The notes below the pieces were generated by a model. The model did no database searches, was not told the origin of the DNA, and worked only from the letters and a program-made list of their open reading frames with translations. From Acidobacteriota bacterium (GTDB lineage Bacteria > Acidobacteriota > Polarisedimenticolia > J045): DNA of 64,000 bases. The stretch spans positions 1 through 64,000 of the forward strand of contig JAUZRX010000023.1 of assembly GCA_030949985.1 (NCBI GenBank), read 5' to 3'. Of the stretch, positions 1-6,946 are shown in pieces. The translations under genes and the position numbers were made by a program. Within the stretch, counting starts at the first letter, position 1. Every line of letters begins with the position of its first letter.

Positions 1-33
1 AAGAAAAGCGGGTGACCCGCAGGCCACCCGCTT
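1..33 (-). terminator. Rho-independent terminator of the RiPP cassette
   Basis: On the minus strand a 9-bp stem (AAGCGGGTG pairing with CACCCGCTT, bases 6-14 with 25-33) with a 10-base loop is followed directly by TTCTT, so the transcript ends in a U-rich run. It lies about 130 bases past the precursor stop codon. A T-rich stretch also follows the stem on the plus strand, so it could act in both directions. No other reading frame is evident between it and the peptide gene. Confidence 0.75.
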
Positions 34-163
34 CCCGTTTCTTTGGCGTGCACGCTAAAGAAGCTTCAGGGCCGTCGGTAACTCTCGTCACCGGCCACCG
101 GCCTGGGTTCGGCTCGGGGGCGCCGGCCTCGACCTCGCGACTCGACGCCGCGAGGTGGAGTCT

Positions 164-280
164 TCAGCTCTGGATCGGCCCAGCCTCGCAGGTAGCTGCA
201 TCAGCCTTGGCGCAGCCGACGGCACGGGCTTCGACCTTTTCCGCGTAGATCACGCGCGGCTTTTCGTAAGCCTTCTTCAT
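164..280 (-). CDS. Putative RiPP precursor peptide (38 aa)
   Basis: Small peptide gene placed last in the PqqD-like/radical SAM unit. The start is fixed by a perfect AGGAGG eight bases before the ATG; the frame ends at TGA. The N-terminal part is Lys/Glu-rich with YEKPR at residues 5-9, resembling the Y-x-x-P leader motifs bound by PqqD-type RRE domains. The C-terminal part has Cys23 and Cys31, Asp27, Gly34-Pro35 and a terminal Ser38 (ending GPIQS). The position, the ribosome site and the leader/core division support a ribosomally made peptide modified by the adjacent enzymes. Leader and core boundaries are inferred; Val21-Gly22 is a reasonable junction. No cleavage or export gene is in view, so the peptide could be matured by genes elsewhere. 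I recognise no named precursor family. Confidence 0.8.
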   Translation of the reverse strand: MKKAYEKPRVIYAEKVEARAVGCAKADAATCEAGPIQS

Positions 281-288
281 CGAGCTTT

Positions 289-294
289 CCTCCT
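289..294 (-). promoter_or_regulatory. Perfect Shine-Dalgarno of the precursor peptide
   Basis: AGGAGG on the minus strand, eight bases upstream of the ATG. It is stronger than the ribosome sites of the neighbouring pqqD-like and radical SAM genes and is the main evidence that this 38-codon frame is translated at a high level, as expected for a precursor relative to its modifying enzymes. Confidence 0.8.
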
Positions 295-312
295 CGTCGA
301 GGTTTCTGTTAC

Positions 313-373
313 CGGGAGTCACCCCGGCGGGTAAAACGTTGCTGGTTGCCGGGCCTGTCCGGAGCAGACCCGG
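313..373 (-). promoter_or_regulatory. Two intercistronic hairpins between radical SAM and precursor genes
   Basis: Two inverted repeats lie in the 121-base spacer. Bases 350-373 form CCGGG-x-CTG / CAG-x-CCCGG around a 7-base loop, and bases 313-328 form CCGGG / CCCGG around a 6-base loop. Neither is followed by a T-run. They could stabilise or process the mRNA so that the precursor message outlasts the enzyme message. That role is inference from position. Confidence 0.45.
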
Positions 374-401
374 TGCGGGTTGAGGTCAGGTCCCCCGTCA
401 T

Positions 402-1514
402 TTACGCCTTGTCAGGGCTTTGTGCAAGGGGATCTTCGTCATCCTTTTCCGCTTCCGCGGCATCCTCACCGCGCTGGCAGGCTTCGAAGGCCTCCAGCTT
501 GGTCAGCCCGGAGACCCGGGAGGCCTCGTAGAAGGCGTAGGGGTCGCCGGTTTCTTTCTCCGCCGCGGCAGGGCAAAACGAGGCGAAAGCTCCTTCCGGA
601 TGATGGATCAGGGTCTTCCTGGGGACCTCCTCGGCCACCTTGCGCACGTAGTCGAGCGTCTCGTTGGGTCCCGCTTGACCTTGCCAAAGGGCATTGAGGT
701 CTTCGACTTCCAGGATATTGGCAATGGGGCGGCGCCAGGCCACGCAGGGGAACATGTCGCCGTAGGGGTCGATGGTGATGGCGGTGCGTCCCACGCCGCA
801 GTTTTGCTTCATTTTCTCCACGGGCCGGGGCCTGAGGCCCCGACGGCCCCGCTGCACCTGGTCGACGAAAAAGCGCACCAGGAAGGTCCTGTCCGGGGCC
901 ATGCCCAGGGGGCCGAGATCGCCGTCATCGGCGGGAACGATGTTCGTATCGAAGGTGACGTGGTAGCCGAAACTCTCGCCGAGTTTCTCGATGGCGTGAA
1001 GCTGACCCTGGTTCAGACGCGTGATCGGAGTCTTGAGGGTGACCTTCACCCCCAGCGACGACAGCACCCCCAACGCTTCGAGCAGCTTGTCGAAGGAGCC
1101 CCTGATTCCCGTGAGGCGATCGTGGGTCGCGGCATCGGCCCCGTGGATGCTGATCTCGGTGTCGAAGGGGCCCAGTTCGGCGTAGCGGACCGCCCGCCGA
1201 CGATCGGTGAGAAGCACTCCGTTGGTGTAGGTCTTGAGGACCATGCCCCGCTCACGAATGCCCTCGCAGATCTGGAAGAAATCGCGGTGCACGAAAGGCT
1301 CCCCACCGGTCAACGTGACGGTGAAGGTGCCCGCCGCCTTGAGCTTGTCCACGGCGGCGATCCACTGCCGGCCGTCGAGTTCCCGTTTTTCCTTGGGATT
1401 GTTGTAGCAAAAGGAGCAGAGCAGATTGCACTTGTAGGTCAGTTCGAGCTGGGCGTTGATCGGGCGCGCCTGGTCGAAGGCGCTTTCGATCATGCGCGTC
1501 AGGGGGCTCGTCAA
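402..1514 (-). CDS. Radical SAM RiPP maturase with reduced SPASM/twitch-like C-terminus
   Basis: 370 aa. The cluster motif C29-x3-C33-x2-C36 binds the [4Fe-4S] that cleaves SAM, and GGEP at 70-73 contacts the SAM amino group. The C-terminal part has C239-x12-G-x4-C257, which matches the first half of the SPASM consensus, then single cysteines at 314 (FCPAA) and 346. The central CX2CX5CX3C block is missing. This suggests one auxiliary Fe-S cluster (twitch-like) rather than two. Family knowledge: such enzymes install C-C, thioether or other crosslinks, or epimerise residues, in precursor peptides. The gene lies 33 bases after the PqqD-like gene and just before the peptide gene, so the substrate is probably that peptide. 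The chemistry cannot be read from sequence. The last 25 residues are acidic and low-complexity. Confidence 0.88.
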   Translation of the reverse strand: MTSPLTRMIESAFDQARPINAQLELTYKCNLLCSFCYNNPKEKRELDGRQWIAAVDKLKAAGTFTVTLTGGEPFVHRDFFQICEGIRERGMVLKTYTNGVLLTDRRRAVRYAELGPFDTEISIHGADAATHDRLTGIRGSFDKLLEALGVLSSLGVKVTLKTPITRLNQGQLHAIEKLGESFGYHVTFDTNIVPADDGDLGPLGMAPDRTFLVRFFVDQVQRGRRGLRPRPVEKMKQNCGVGRTAITIDPYGDMFPCVAWRRPIANILEVEDLNALWQGQAGPNETLDYVRKVAEEVPRKTLIHHPEGAFASFCPAAAEKETGDPYAFYEASRVSGLTKLEAFEACQRGEDAAEAEKDDEDPLAQSPDKA

Positions 1515-1547
1515 GGGGGCCTCCGGTGGGTGCGGGCCGCTGCCGGA

Positions 1548-1874
1548 TCAGTCGGCCGGAAGATCGACGGTTTCCACGGCCTGCTCCCGGAGCAGGTCGG
1601 TGAGCACTTCCATCACGTCCCGCTCGACGTCCTCGAGGCTGGCTCCGTCGTATTCGTCCGCCAGGCGGCGGGCCAGTTGGCGAATCGTCGCGGGGCCCTC
1701 GCCGAGGACCTCCACCAGGCGCGCCCCCGTGTCGTTGAGCACGATCTGCATCGCGCTTTCGGGCACGACCAGCAAGCCATCGTCGCCGAAGCGTGTGAAC
1801 GCGGCGTTGCGCCGCCTCCGGAACGCAGTTTCGGGGGTCCATGCAGGGGATGTGGAAGTCGGATCTGGATTCAT
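1548..1874 (-). CDS. PqqD-like RiPP recognition element protein
   Basis: 108 aa, single-domain PqqD/RRE type. Residues about 35-105 show the typical pattern: a short beta region (LLVVPESAMQIVLNDTG), a Gly turn, then helices rich in Leu/Arg (TIRQLARRLADEY, DVMEVLTDLLRE). Such proteins bind the leader of a precursor peptide and deliver it to a radical SAM partner. It is the first gene of the cassette, just downstream of a good promoter. The N-terminal 30 residues are Pro/Ser/Thr/Arg-rich and probably disordered. An internal start is possible, but the ATG used lies at the expected distance from the promoter. The family is not PQQ-specific, and no pqqA, B, C or E genes are present. Confidence 0.85.
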   Translation of the reverse strand: MNPDPTSTSPAWTPETAFRRRRNAAFTRFGDDGLLVVPESAMQIVLNDTGARLVEVLGEGPATIRQLARRLADEYDGASLEDVERDVMEVLTDLLREQAVETVDLPAD

Positions 1875-1894
1875 GGGTTCACCATTCGACGCAG

Positions 1895-1923
1895 AGTATA
1901 CGGCGGCCCCCCGGGGGGGACAA
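1895..1923 (-). promoter_or_regulatory. Sigma70-type promoter of the RiPP cassette
   Basis: Minus strand: -35 TTGTCC, a 17-base spacer, and -10 TATACT, ending about 20 bases before the ATG of the PqqD-like gene. The spacer contains a C-run/G-run palindrome of about 6+6 bases, which could influence promoter geometry or act as a small operator. Transcription from here would cover all three cassette genes through to the terminator at the left edge. Confidence 0.6.
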
Positions 1924-1999
1924 TTGATACTGGAAACAAAATTCCACTATGGGCGAGCCTGAAGGCGGCCCGGGAGCCGGGCTTTTTCCCCGGTTCACC

Positions 2000-3826
2000 T
2001 TACTGGACATAGCCCAGGCTGCGCAGGCGCTCGAGGAGTCGGGCCTCGGCATGGACATCCCCCTCCCCTGTCCGCCGCACCTCGGCCCGGGTCAGTTCTT
2101 TCCGCAGGCGTTGGCCCTCGACCCCGGCAAGATCGGCCCGGGCCCGCCCGCTCATGCGGCTGTCCACCGGATAGCCGGCGGCCGCCAGCCAGGTCGGGGC
2201 GATGTCCTCGGCGACCGCCGCCGGGCTCCGGCCGGGCTTCCCGCGGGCCAGCAGGAACCAGCCCGGCCCGGCTGCCGGATTCCGGCCCGGGGCTCCCGCC
2301 ACGGCCAGCAGGTTCTCCGTCGAGGGGAGTCCGACGACCTGGGCGAGACGGGCGTCGATGCGCTCCACGTGAGACGCGACGGCTTCCAGCCGGCGGAAGG
2401 GGTCCACACCCTCCCGTCGAAGCCCCTCGCGCAGAATGTCCAGGCCCGGCAGGTAGATCGTGGCTACCGAGACCTCCGGGTCGCCGAGGGCTTCGGCCAG
2501 GGCCTCGAGCCGGAAGAGATCGACCCGCAACGCCAGGCGGGCGATTTCCCCGGGCAGGTCCGAACTGCCGCTGCGGGCGCGCTCGAGCCACCGGGCGGCC
2601 CGCGGGGCCCACCCCTCGGGGTAGATGGCCTGCTCGAGGCCCTCGCCCCCCTCGGCGGCCGGCAGGGCGCCGTCGGAGACCAGGTACCCCCCGGCGGGCC
2701 CGGGTCGGCCCGCCGGCCAGCTTCCCCACCAGCCGACGATCGCCGTTTTCTCCGCCTGGGCCGTGATTTCCCAGAAGGTCGGCAGGAGCCTGACCCCGGC
2801 CCGCACGGCCCGTGGACGGGTCGGCAGCAGTTTGACCAGCACTTCCAGGGGACCCGCCGCCAGCCCGCGGGCCACGGCGGGGGCTCGGGTTCCCCTGAGC
2901 CCCGGCACGGAGGCGCCCCGCACGCCGTGCCGGGCCGGCGGGCTGCCGGTGGCGATGGTGGTCCAGGTGGCAGCGGGATCCCCCGGCTGTTCGTCGGTGA
3001 TCGGCGCCAGTCGCCCCGCGGCCCGGCAGGCGGCGAGCCAGGGGCTGCGGCCGGAGCGGGTCAGGCCGTCGAGCAGCGGCAGATCCAGGCCGTCCCAGCC
3101 GATCAGCAGCGCCCGGGCCGGTGCGTGGGGACTGCGCACCACCGGGGCGCCGGCGGTCGCGGCGGATCCTCCCGGCAGGGTCGCCGCCACGGCCGCCACG
3201 GCCACCGAGGCCAGCGCCGCGGGCAGCAGCCAGCGCCCCCCCCGGGAACGGGCCTGCCGGGGAGCGCGCCCGGCGCCCAGCGCCGCCTGCACGAGGACCG
3301 CCGCCGAAAGAACCCGCCCCGAAAGTCCGGCTCCCAGTGCCAGGGCCGCCAGGGCCGCGAGATCGGCCGCCCCCAGCCGCCGCTCGCTGCCCGCCCACCA
3401 CAGGCCCAGGTAGAGCGCCACCATGACCGCCGCCCCCAGGCCCGTGACTTGGGACGCCCGCCACGGAGACAGTCCGCGCCGCCGGCGGGCCAGCAAGCGG
3501 ACGACCAGGGCGACGACCACTTCGGCCGAGGCCGCCAGCAGGGTGGCGAAGGGGGCGAAGAGCGCCGCGTAGAGCACGCCGTCGGGCCAGAGGGGAACCA
3601 GGCCCCGGGATTCCACCACCAGCGCCCCGGCCAGCAGGACCCCCACGGGGACTCCGGCGAACAGGCCCGACAGGCCGGCGATGCGCAGGACGGCCCCGAA
3701 ACGGTCCCGGCCGCCCCCCCCCGCATCGAGGAAGATCCTTTCGAGGGGTGTCTTCAGATAGCCACGTTCTTCGAGGGCGCGCCGCACCTGCGCGTAGTCC
3801 TCGCCGGGCCGGCCGGGGGAGGTCAC
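2000..3826 (-). CDS. Membrane protein with alkaline-phosphatase/phosphodiesterase fold, metal site degenerate
   Basis: 608 aa, GTG start overlapping the TGA of the polyprenyl synthase gene (GTGA). Residues about 45-230 contain several hydrophobic segments. The following soluble domain begins ALLIGWDGLD, like type I phosphodiesterases, with ATWTTIATG supplying the usual Thr nucleophile and ARHGVRG after it. The protein ends in LRSLGYV, a tail I associate with this superfamily in Acidobacteria and Myxobacteria. The later ligands are poor: the D-x3-H element reads LDILREG and the SDHG element is replaced by AVAGAPGRN. It may therefore be inactive or have altered metal binding. Earlier in-frame start codons lie inside the synthase gene and are unlikely. 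Confidence 0.65.
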   Translation of the reverse strand: MTSPGRPGEDYAQVRRALEERGYLKTPLERIFLDAGGGGRDRFGAVLRIAGLSGLFAGVPVGVLLAGALVVESRGLVPLWPDGVLYAALFAPFATLLAASAEVVVALVVRLLARRRRGLSPWRASQVTGLGAAVMVALYLGLWWAGSERRLGAADLAALAALALGAGLSGRVLSAAVLVQAALGAGRAPRQARSRGGRWLLPAALASVAVAAVAATLPGGSAATAGAPVVRSPHAPARALLIGWDGLDLPLLDGLTRSGRSPWLAACRAAGRLAPITDEQPGDPAATWTTIATGSPPARHGVRGASVPGLRGTRAPAVARGLAAGPLEVLVKLLPTRPRAVRAGVRLLPTFWEITAQAEKTAIVGWWGSWPAGRPGPAGGYLVSDGALPAAEGGEGLEQAIYPEGWAPRAARWLERARSGSSDLPGEIARLALRVDLFRLEALAEALGDPEVSVATIYLPGLDILREGLRREGVDPFRRLEAVASHVERIDARLAQVVGLPSTENLLAVAGAPGRNPAAGPGWFLLARGKPGRSPAAVAEDIAPTWLAAAGYPVDSRMSGRARADLAGVEGQRLRKELTRAEVRRTGEGDVHAEARLLERLRSLGYVQ

Positions 3827-4713
3827 TGGTCCCGCCGCCCGACGAAACGCGCGATGGCGACCAGGGGTTCGGCACGCTGCCCGAGGGCCGAGAGGCTCTC
3901 CACGGCGGTTTCCACCAGTTCCGCGGCCAGCCGCCGCGCGCCCTCGACGCCGGCGAAGGCGACGAAACTCGTGCCCGCGTGATCGTGGCCGACATCCTTG
4001 CCCGTCACCTGGGGGTCGCCGACCACGTCCAGCAGGTCGTCGGTGATCTGGAAGGCCAGACCGAGATTCTTGGCCCACGCCTCGAGGGCTGCCAGTTCCG
4101 CCGCGCCCGCACCCGATACGCGGCCCGCTTCGACCGCGCAGGCGATGAACAGGCTGCCCGTTTTCAGCGCGTGAATCCGCTCGAGTTCCGCCAGTTCCGG
4201 CGACTGGTCCCCGGCCGCCAGGTCCAGGGCCTCGCCCGCGATCATGCCGTCTTCGCCGACGGCGCCCGCCAGTGCCCGCACGGCCATCGAGCCGTCGTCG
4301 GGACCGATCCAGCGGGTGCGGGCGGCGCCGCCCAGGTGGCGATAGGCCGCGTTGAGCAGCCCCACGGCGGCGAGGATCGCCGTCGATTCTCCGAAGGCGA
4401 GATGGGCGGCCATCGCGCCTCGACGGCGTCGGGCATCGTCGAAGGAAGGCAGGTCGTCGAGAATCAGGGACGAGGCGTGAATCATCTCGGCGGCGACGGC
4501 CAGGGGCATCACGTGGCGCTGCCGGCCGCCGAGAACCTCCGAAACCGCCAGGCAGATGATGCCCCGCAGGCGCTTGGCCGGCAGCAGGAGGGTGTAGCGC
4601 ATGGCCTCGACCAGTCGTCCGGGGTCGGGATGGCGCGGTGGCAGGGCTTTTTCGATGGCCTGTTCGACCCGTTGCCTGCGCTGCTCGAGATAGCTGCCGA
4701 GGTCCACGCCCAT
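3823..4713 (-). CDS. Polyprenyl (farnesyl/geranylgeranyl) diphosphate synthase
   Basis: 296 aa. It condenses isopentenyl diphosphate with allylic diphosphates in the cytoplasm to feed quinone, undecaprenyl and other isoprenoid pathways. The first aspartate-rich motif is DDLPSFDD at 86-93 followed by RRRRG, and the second is DDLLD at 225-229. Both are intact, and the spacing and length fit the short-chain IspA-like branch. Chain length (C15 or C20) cannot be settled from sequence. A GTG two codons after the chosen ATG has a better-spaced GGAGAGG and is a plausible alternative start. It is translationally coupled to the phosphodiesterase-fold gene. Confidence 0.85.
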   Translation of the reverse strand: MGVDLGSYLEQRRQRVEQAIEKALPPRHPDPGRLVEAMRYTLLLPAKRLRGIICLAVSEVLGGRQRHVMPLAVAAEMIHASSLILDDLPSFDDARRRRGAMAAHLAFGESTAILAAVGLLNAAYRHLGGAARTRWIGPDDGSMAVRALAGAVGEDGMIAGEALDLAAGDQSPELAELERIHALKTGSLFIACAVEAGRVSGAGAAELAALEAWAKNLGLAFQITDDLLDVVGDPQVTGKDVGHDHAGTSFVAFAGVEGARRLAAELVETAVESLSALGQRAEPLVAIARFVGRRDQ

Positions 4714-4816
4714 CCTCTCCCACGGGAGGTCTGCTTCCCGGGGATCTTGTACTCCGCCCGGCTTCGGCGCCACCATCGACGTGCATCGAGGCCGGCCGAA
4801 ACCTACATTGGCGGAT

Positions 4817-6010
4817 GTGAAAGGCTGGACCGTGCGGCGGAGACAAACCGCGCTGGCGGTAATCATCACGATCGTGACCGTCGGTGCCGGGGTGGTTCTC
4901 TTCGGGCCTCGCCTCTACCAGGCGATGGCCAGGCAGTCTTCGAAATCGACCGAGCAGAATCGGCCCCTGCCGGTCTCACGCGACGCCTTCCGGCGCGGCC
5001 CGGGCGCGGACATTCTCGCCACCATGGAAAAAATCGACCGCACCAGCGTGCGGATCCGCGCCGACCGGGGCGGCGCCCTGGTTTCACCGGACGGGGCGGT
5101 GCGGCTCGAACTCCCTCCCCATGCCCTGGCTCACGACATGGATGTGGAGATCATCCGTTACGCGGTGACGGGCGACGACGTGATCGATGCGTTCGCCTAC
5201 GATCTTCAGCCCGATGGATTGCAGCTCAAGCGCCCGGCGCAGTTCAGCGTGGCCCTGCCGCCGGGCTTCCAGCCCGAGGAGGTCGAGGTCAGCGTCTACG
5301 ACCTGGCCCGCGCCGCGTGGGTCCGCGAGCCGGACCAGGAAGTGGCCGCGGGCGGCGATCGCCTGCTGGCCCGCCTGGCGCACTTCTCCCTGCGTCGCCT
5401 GCGGATCCGCCCCGGCCTGCGCTTTCCCTTCGAACCCCATCACGGACGGGCCACCTTCTACCTCGAGTCCGATGCCGGAAACAACTTCGAACGCTATCTC
5501 GAAGGGCGCTGGGCGGCCGTGCGGCGGCGCACCGGCACCTACCGCGAACTGATGCGCATGGGGCGTCTGAGCCGGATGAGCCTGATCACCAGCGGACGAC
5601 TGCGGGCCATCACCGCGGCGCGCCCGACCCCCACCGTCTTCCTAGACGAGCGGCGCACCGCCGCGATGCCCGCCGGCGCGCCGGAGGCGATCACCGGTTG
5701 GGTGCGCGTGCGTCGCCTCGATGCGCGAGGCCGGCCCACCGGCCAGGAGGTCGTCGTACGGGTCAACGACTACGGCCCCGGCCCCGCCCCCCGGCGGGCG
5801 GGGGTCATCATCGACCTCTCCCGCTCGGCCATGGAAGCCCTGGGCCTCGAGTGGGGCCGCGATTTCGGCCTGGCCGAAGACAACCCCGACCTGGCCTGGA
5901 TCCGGATCGATCCGGGTTCCGGGGAGGACCCGGTGCTGCACTATCTTCCGGTGGCGGTCGAGGCCTACCAGCCTCAGCCCCGTCGGGCTCCTTCCTGCCG
6001 CCTGTGGTAG
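4817..6010 (+). CDS. Membrane-anchored ZU5-like/RlpA-like (double-psi beta-barrel) protein
   Basis: About 397 aa from the GTG; an ATG 12 codons earlier is possible, and neither has a clear ribosome site. One hydrophobic segment (about residues 8-28) anchors it, leaving a periplasmic body. Residues about 80-190 read like a ZU5-type beta domain (DGAVRLELPPHAL pattern). Near the C-terminus VRVNDYGP...GVIIDLSRSAMEALGL matches the core of RlpA-type DPBB domains, which act on or bind denuded peptidoglycan glycan strands. The first half of the DPBB (the ASWYG segment) is not recognisable, so the domain is partial or divergent. It is followed after 30 bases by the HPr-kinase-like gene on the same strand. 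Confidence 0.55.
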   Translation: MKGWTVRRRQTALAVIITIVTVGAGVVLFGPRLYQAMARQSSKSTEQNRPLPVSRDAFRRGPGADILATMEKIDRTSVRIRADRGGALVSPDGAVRLELPPHALAHDMDVEIIRYAVTGDDVIDAFAYDLQPDGLQLKRPAQFSVALPPGFQPEEVEVSVYDLARAAWVREPDQEVAAGGDRLLARLAHFSLRRLRIRPGLRFPFEPHHGRATFYLESDAGNNFERYLEGRWAAVRRRTGTYRELMRMGRLSRMSLITSGRLRAITAARPTPTVFLDERRTAAMPAGAPEAITGWVRVRRLDARGRPTGQEVVVRVNDYGPGPAPRRAGVIIDLSRSAMEALGLEWGRDFGLAEDNPDLAWIRIDPGSGEDPVLHYLPVAVEAYQPQPRRAPSCRLW

Positions 6011-6040
6011 GATCCCTGCCCCTCAACCACGGGTGGCCGG

Positions 6041-6946
6041 ATGAGCGAAATCGACCCGCGCAGATTCACCACTTCACACGGCAGCGACGAACAGGTTCCG
6101 CCGGGGAAGGTGGACGTCGACCTCCAACTCGGTCCGCTGCGGGTGCGCTTGCTGGGCCTGCCCACCAGCTACGAGCCCTTCGTCGCCGAACACTACGACC
6201 CTTTCTGCGAGCCGGCGGACCCCACCCGGGAAGCCGACCTGGAAGTGGCTTGCCGGGAAGTGCCCGAAAAGATCGTCATCCCCCTGCCGCCCCCCGGCGG
6301 CGGGACGGTGCTCGAACTGCACGACGAGGGGGACGGCCGCTACCGCATCTGTTCCCATTGGCAGGATGGTGAGGTTCGGCCCGGGGAGGGGCGTGGCGAG
6401 GTGGTGCTCTCCAGCCGGGCCTACATCCCCTTCCGCATGTCCCTCGAGAACTACCTGCGGATCGCCTCCCAGTTGATGCTGATCGACCGGGGCGGTTTCC
6501 TGATGCACACGGCGGGGATCCTCGATGCCGGCCGGTGCTATCTCTTCTTCGGGCCCTCCGGCGCGGGCAAATCCACCGCCACGGCCAATTCGGCGCCTCG
6601 TGCCGCCCTTTCGGACGACATGGTTCTGATCGACGTCTCGGGAGAGGTGCCCAAGGCCCACGCGGTGCCGTTCTTCGGCGCCTTCCCGCCCCGAAAGCGG
6701 GTGCGGGGCGCGTTTCCGATCGCGGTGGCCTGCCGCCTGCGCCAGTCCCCCGACACGCGTATCGAGCGTCTGCCGGCGGCCCGTGCGGTGGCGACCATCT
6801 CCGCCAGCGTGCCCTTCGTCCATGAACTGGGGTTGCCCCACGAGGGCCTGACCGAGCGTGTCACGCGCCTGTGCGCGGCGGTACCCGTCTGCGATCTTCA
6901 TCTCACCCGCAGCCCCGACTTCTGGAACCTCCTCGGGGACTTCTAA
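6041..6946 (+). CDS. HPr kinase/phosphorylase-like ATPase (HprK C-terminal-domain homologue)
   Basis: 301 aa. Walker A GPSGAGKST lies near residue 170, followed by LSDDMVLID and a VPFFGAFPPR segment typical of HprK-like proteins. The N-terminal 130 residues are not the classical HPrK domain. Family knowledge: such stand-alone kinases occur in many RiPP loci, and one from the paeninodin lasso cluster phosphorylates a C-terminal Ser of its precursor. Here the RiPP cassette lies about 4 kb away on the other strand and its peptide ends in Ser. A link is possible but unproven. HPr itself is not encoded here. The gene converges on uvrC with a 4-base overlap at the stop codons. Confidence 0.7.
   Translation: MSEIDPRRFTTSHGSDEQVPPGKVDVDLQLGPLRVRLLGLPTSYEPFVAEHYDPFCEPADPTREADLEVACREVPEKIVIPLPPPGGGTVLELHDEGDGRYRICSHWQDGEVRPGEGRGEVVLSSRAYIPFRMSLENYLRIASQLMLIDRGGFLMHTAGILDAGRCYLFFGPSGAGKSTATANSAPRAALSDDMVLIDVSGEVPKAHAVPFFGAFPPRKRVRGAFPIAVACRLRQSPDTRIERLPAARAVATISASVPFVHELGLPHEGLTERVTRLCAAVPVCDLHLTRSPDFWNLLGDF

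Noticed and set aside
34-163. A second precursor peptide between the first one and the terminator
   Set aside because: No ATG/GTG frame with a ribosome site and a leader-like start could be found on the minus strand in this stretch.
1548-1874. PQQ biosynthesis locus
   Set aside because: Only the generic PqqD-like fold is present; no pqqA, pqqB, pqqC or pqqE-type genes and no Glu-x3-Tyr precursor.
420-2012. Long plus-strand frame opposite the radical SAM and PqqD-like genes
   Set aside because: It lacks recognisable motifs and mirrors two well-supported minus-strand genes; such antisense frames are common in GC-rich DNA.
1995-3995. Second large minus-strand frame over the phosphodiesterase-fold gene
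   Set aside because: It is a frame-shifted shadow rich in Gly/Arg/Pro with no hydrophobic or family pattern.
3827-4846. N-terminal extension of the phosphodiesterase-fold gene
   Set aside because: It is out of frame within the polyprenyl synthase gene and composed of Arg/Pro/Gly low-complexity; the GTG at the synthase stop is a better start.
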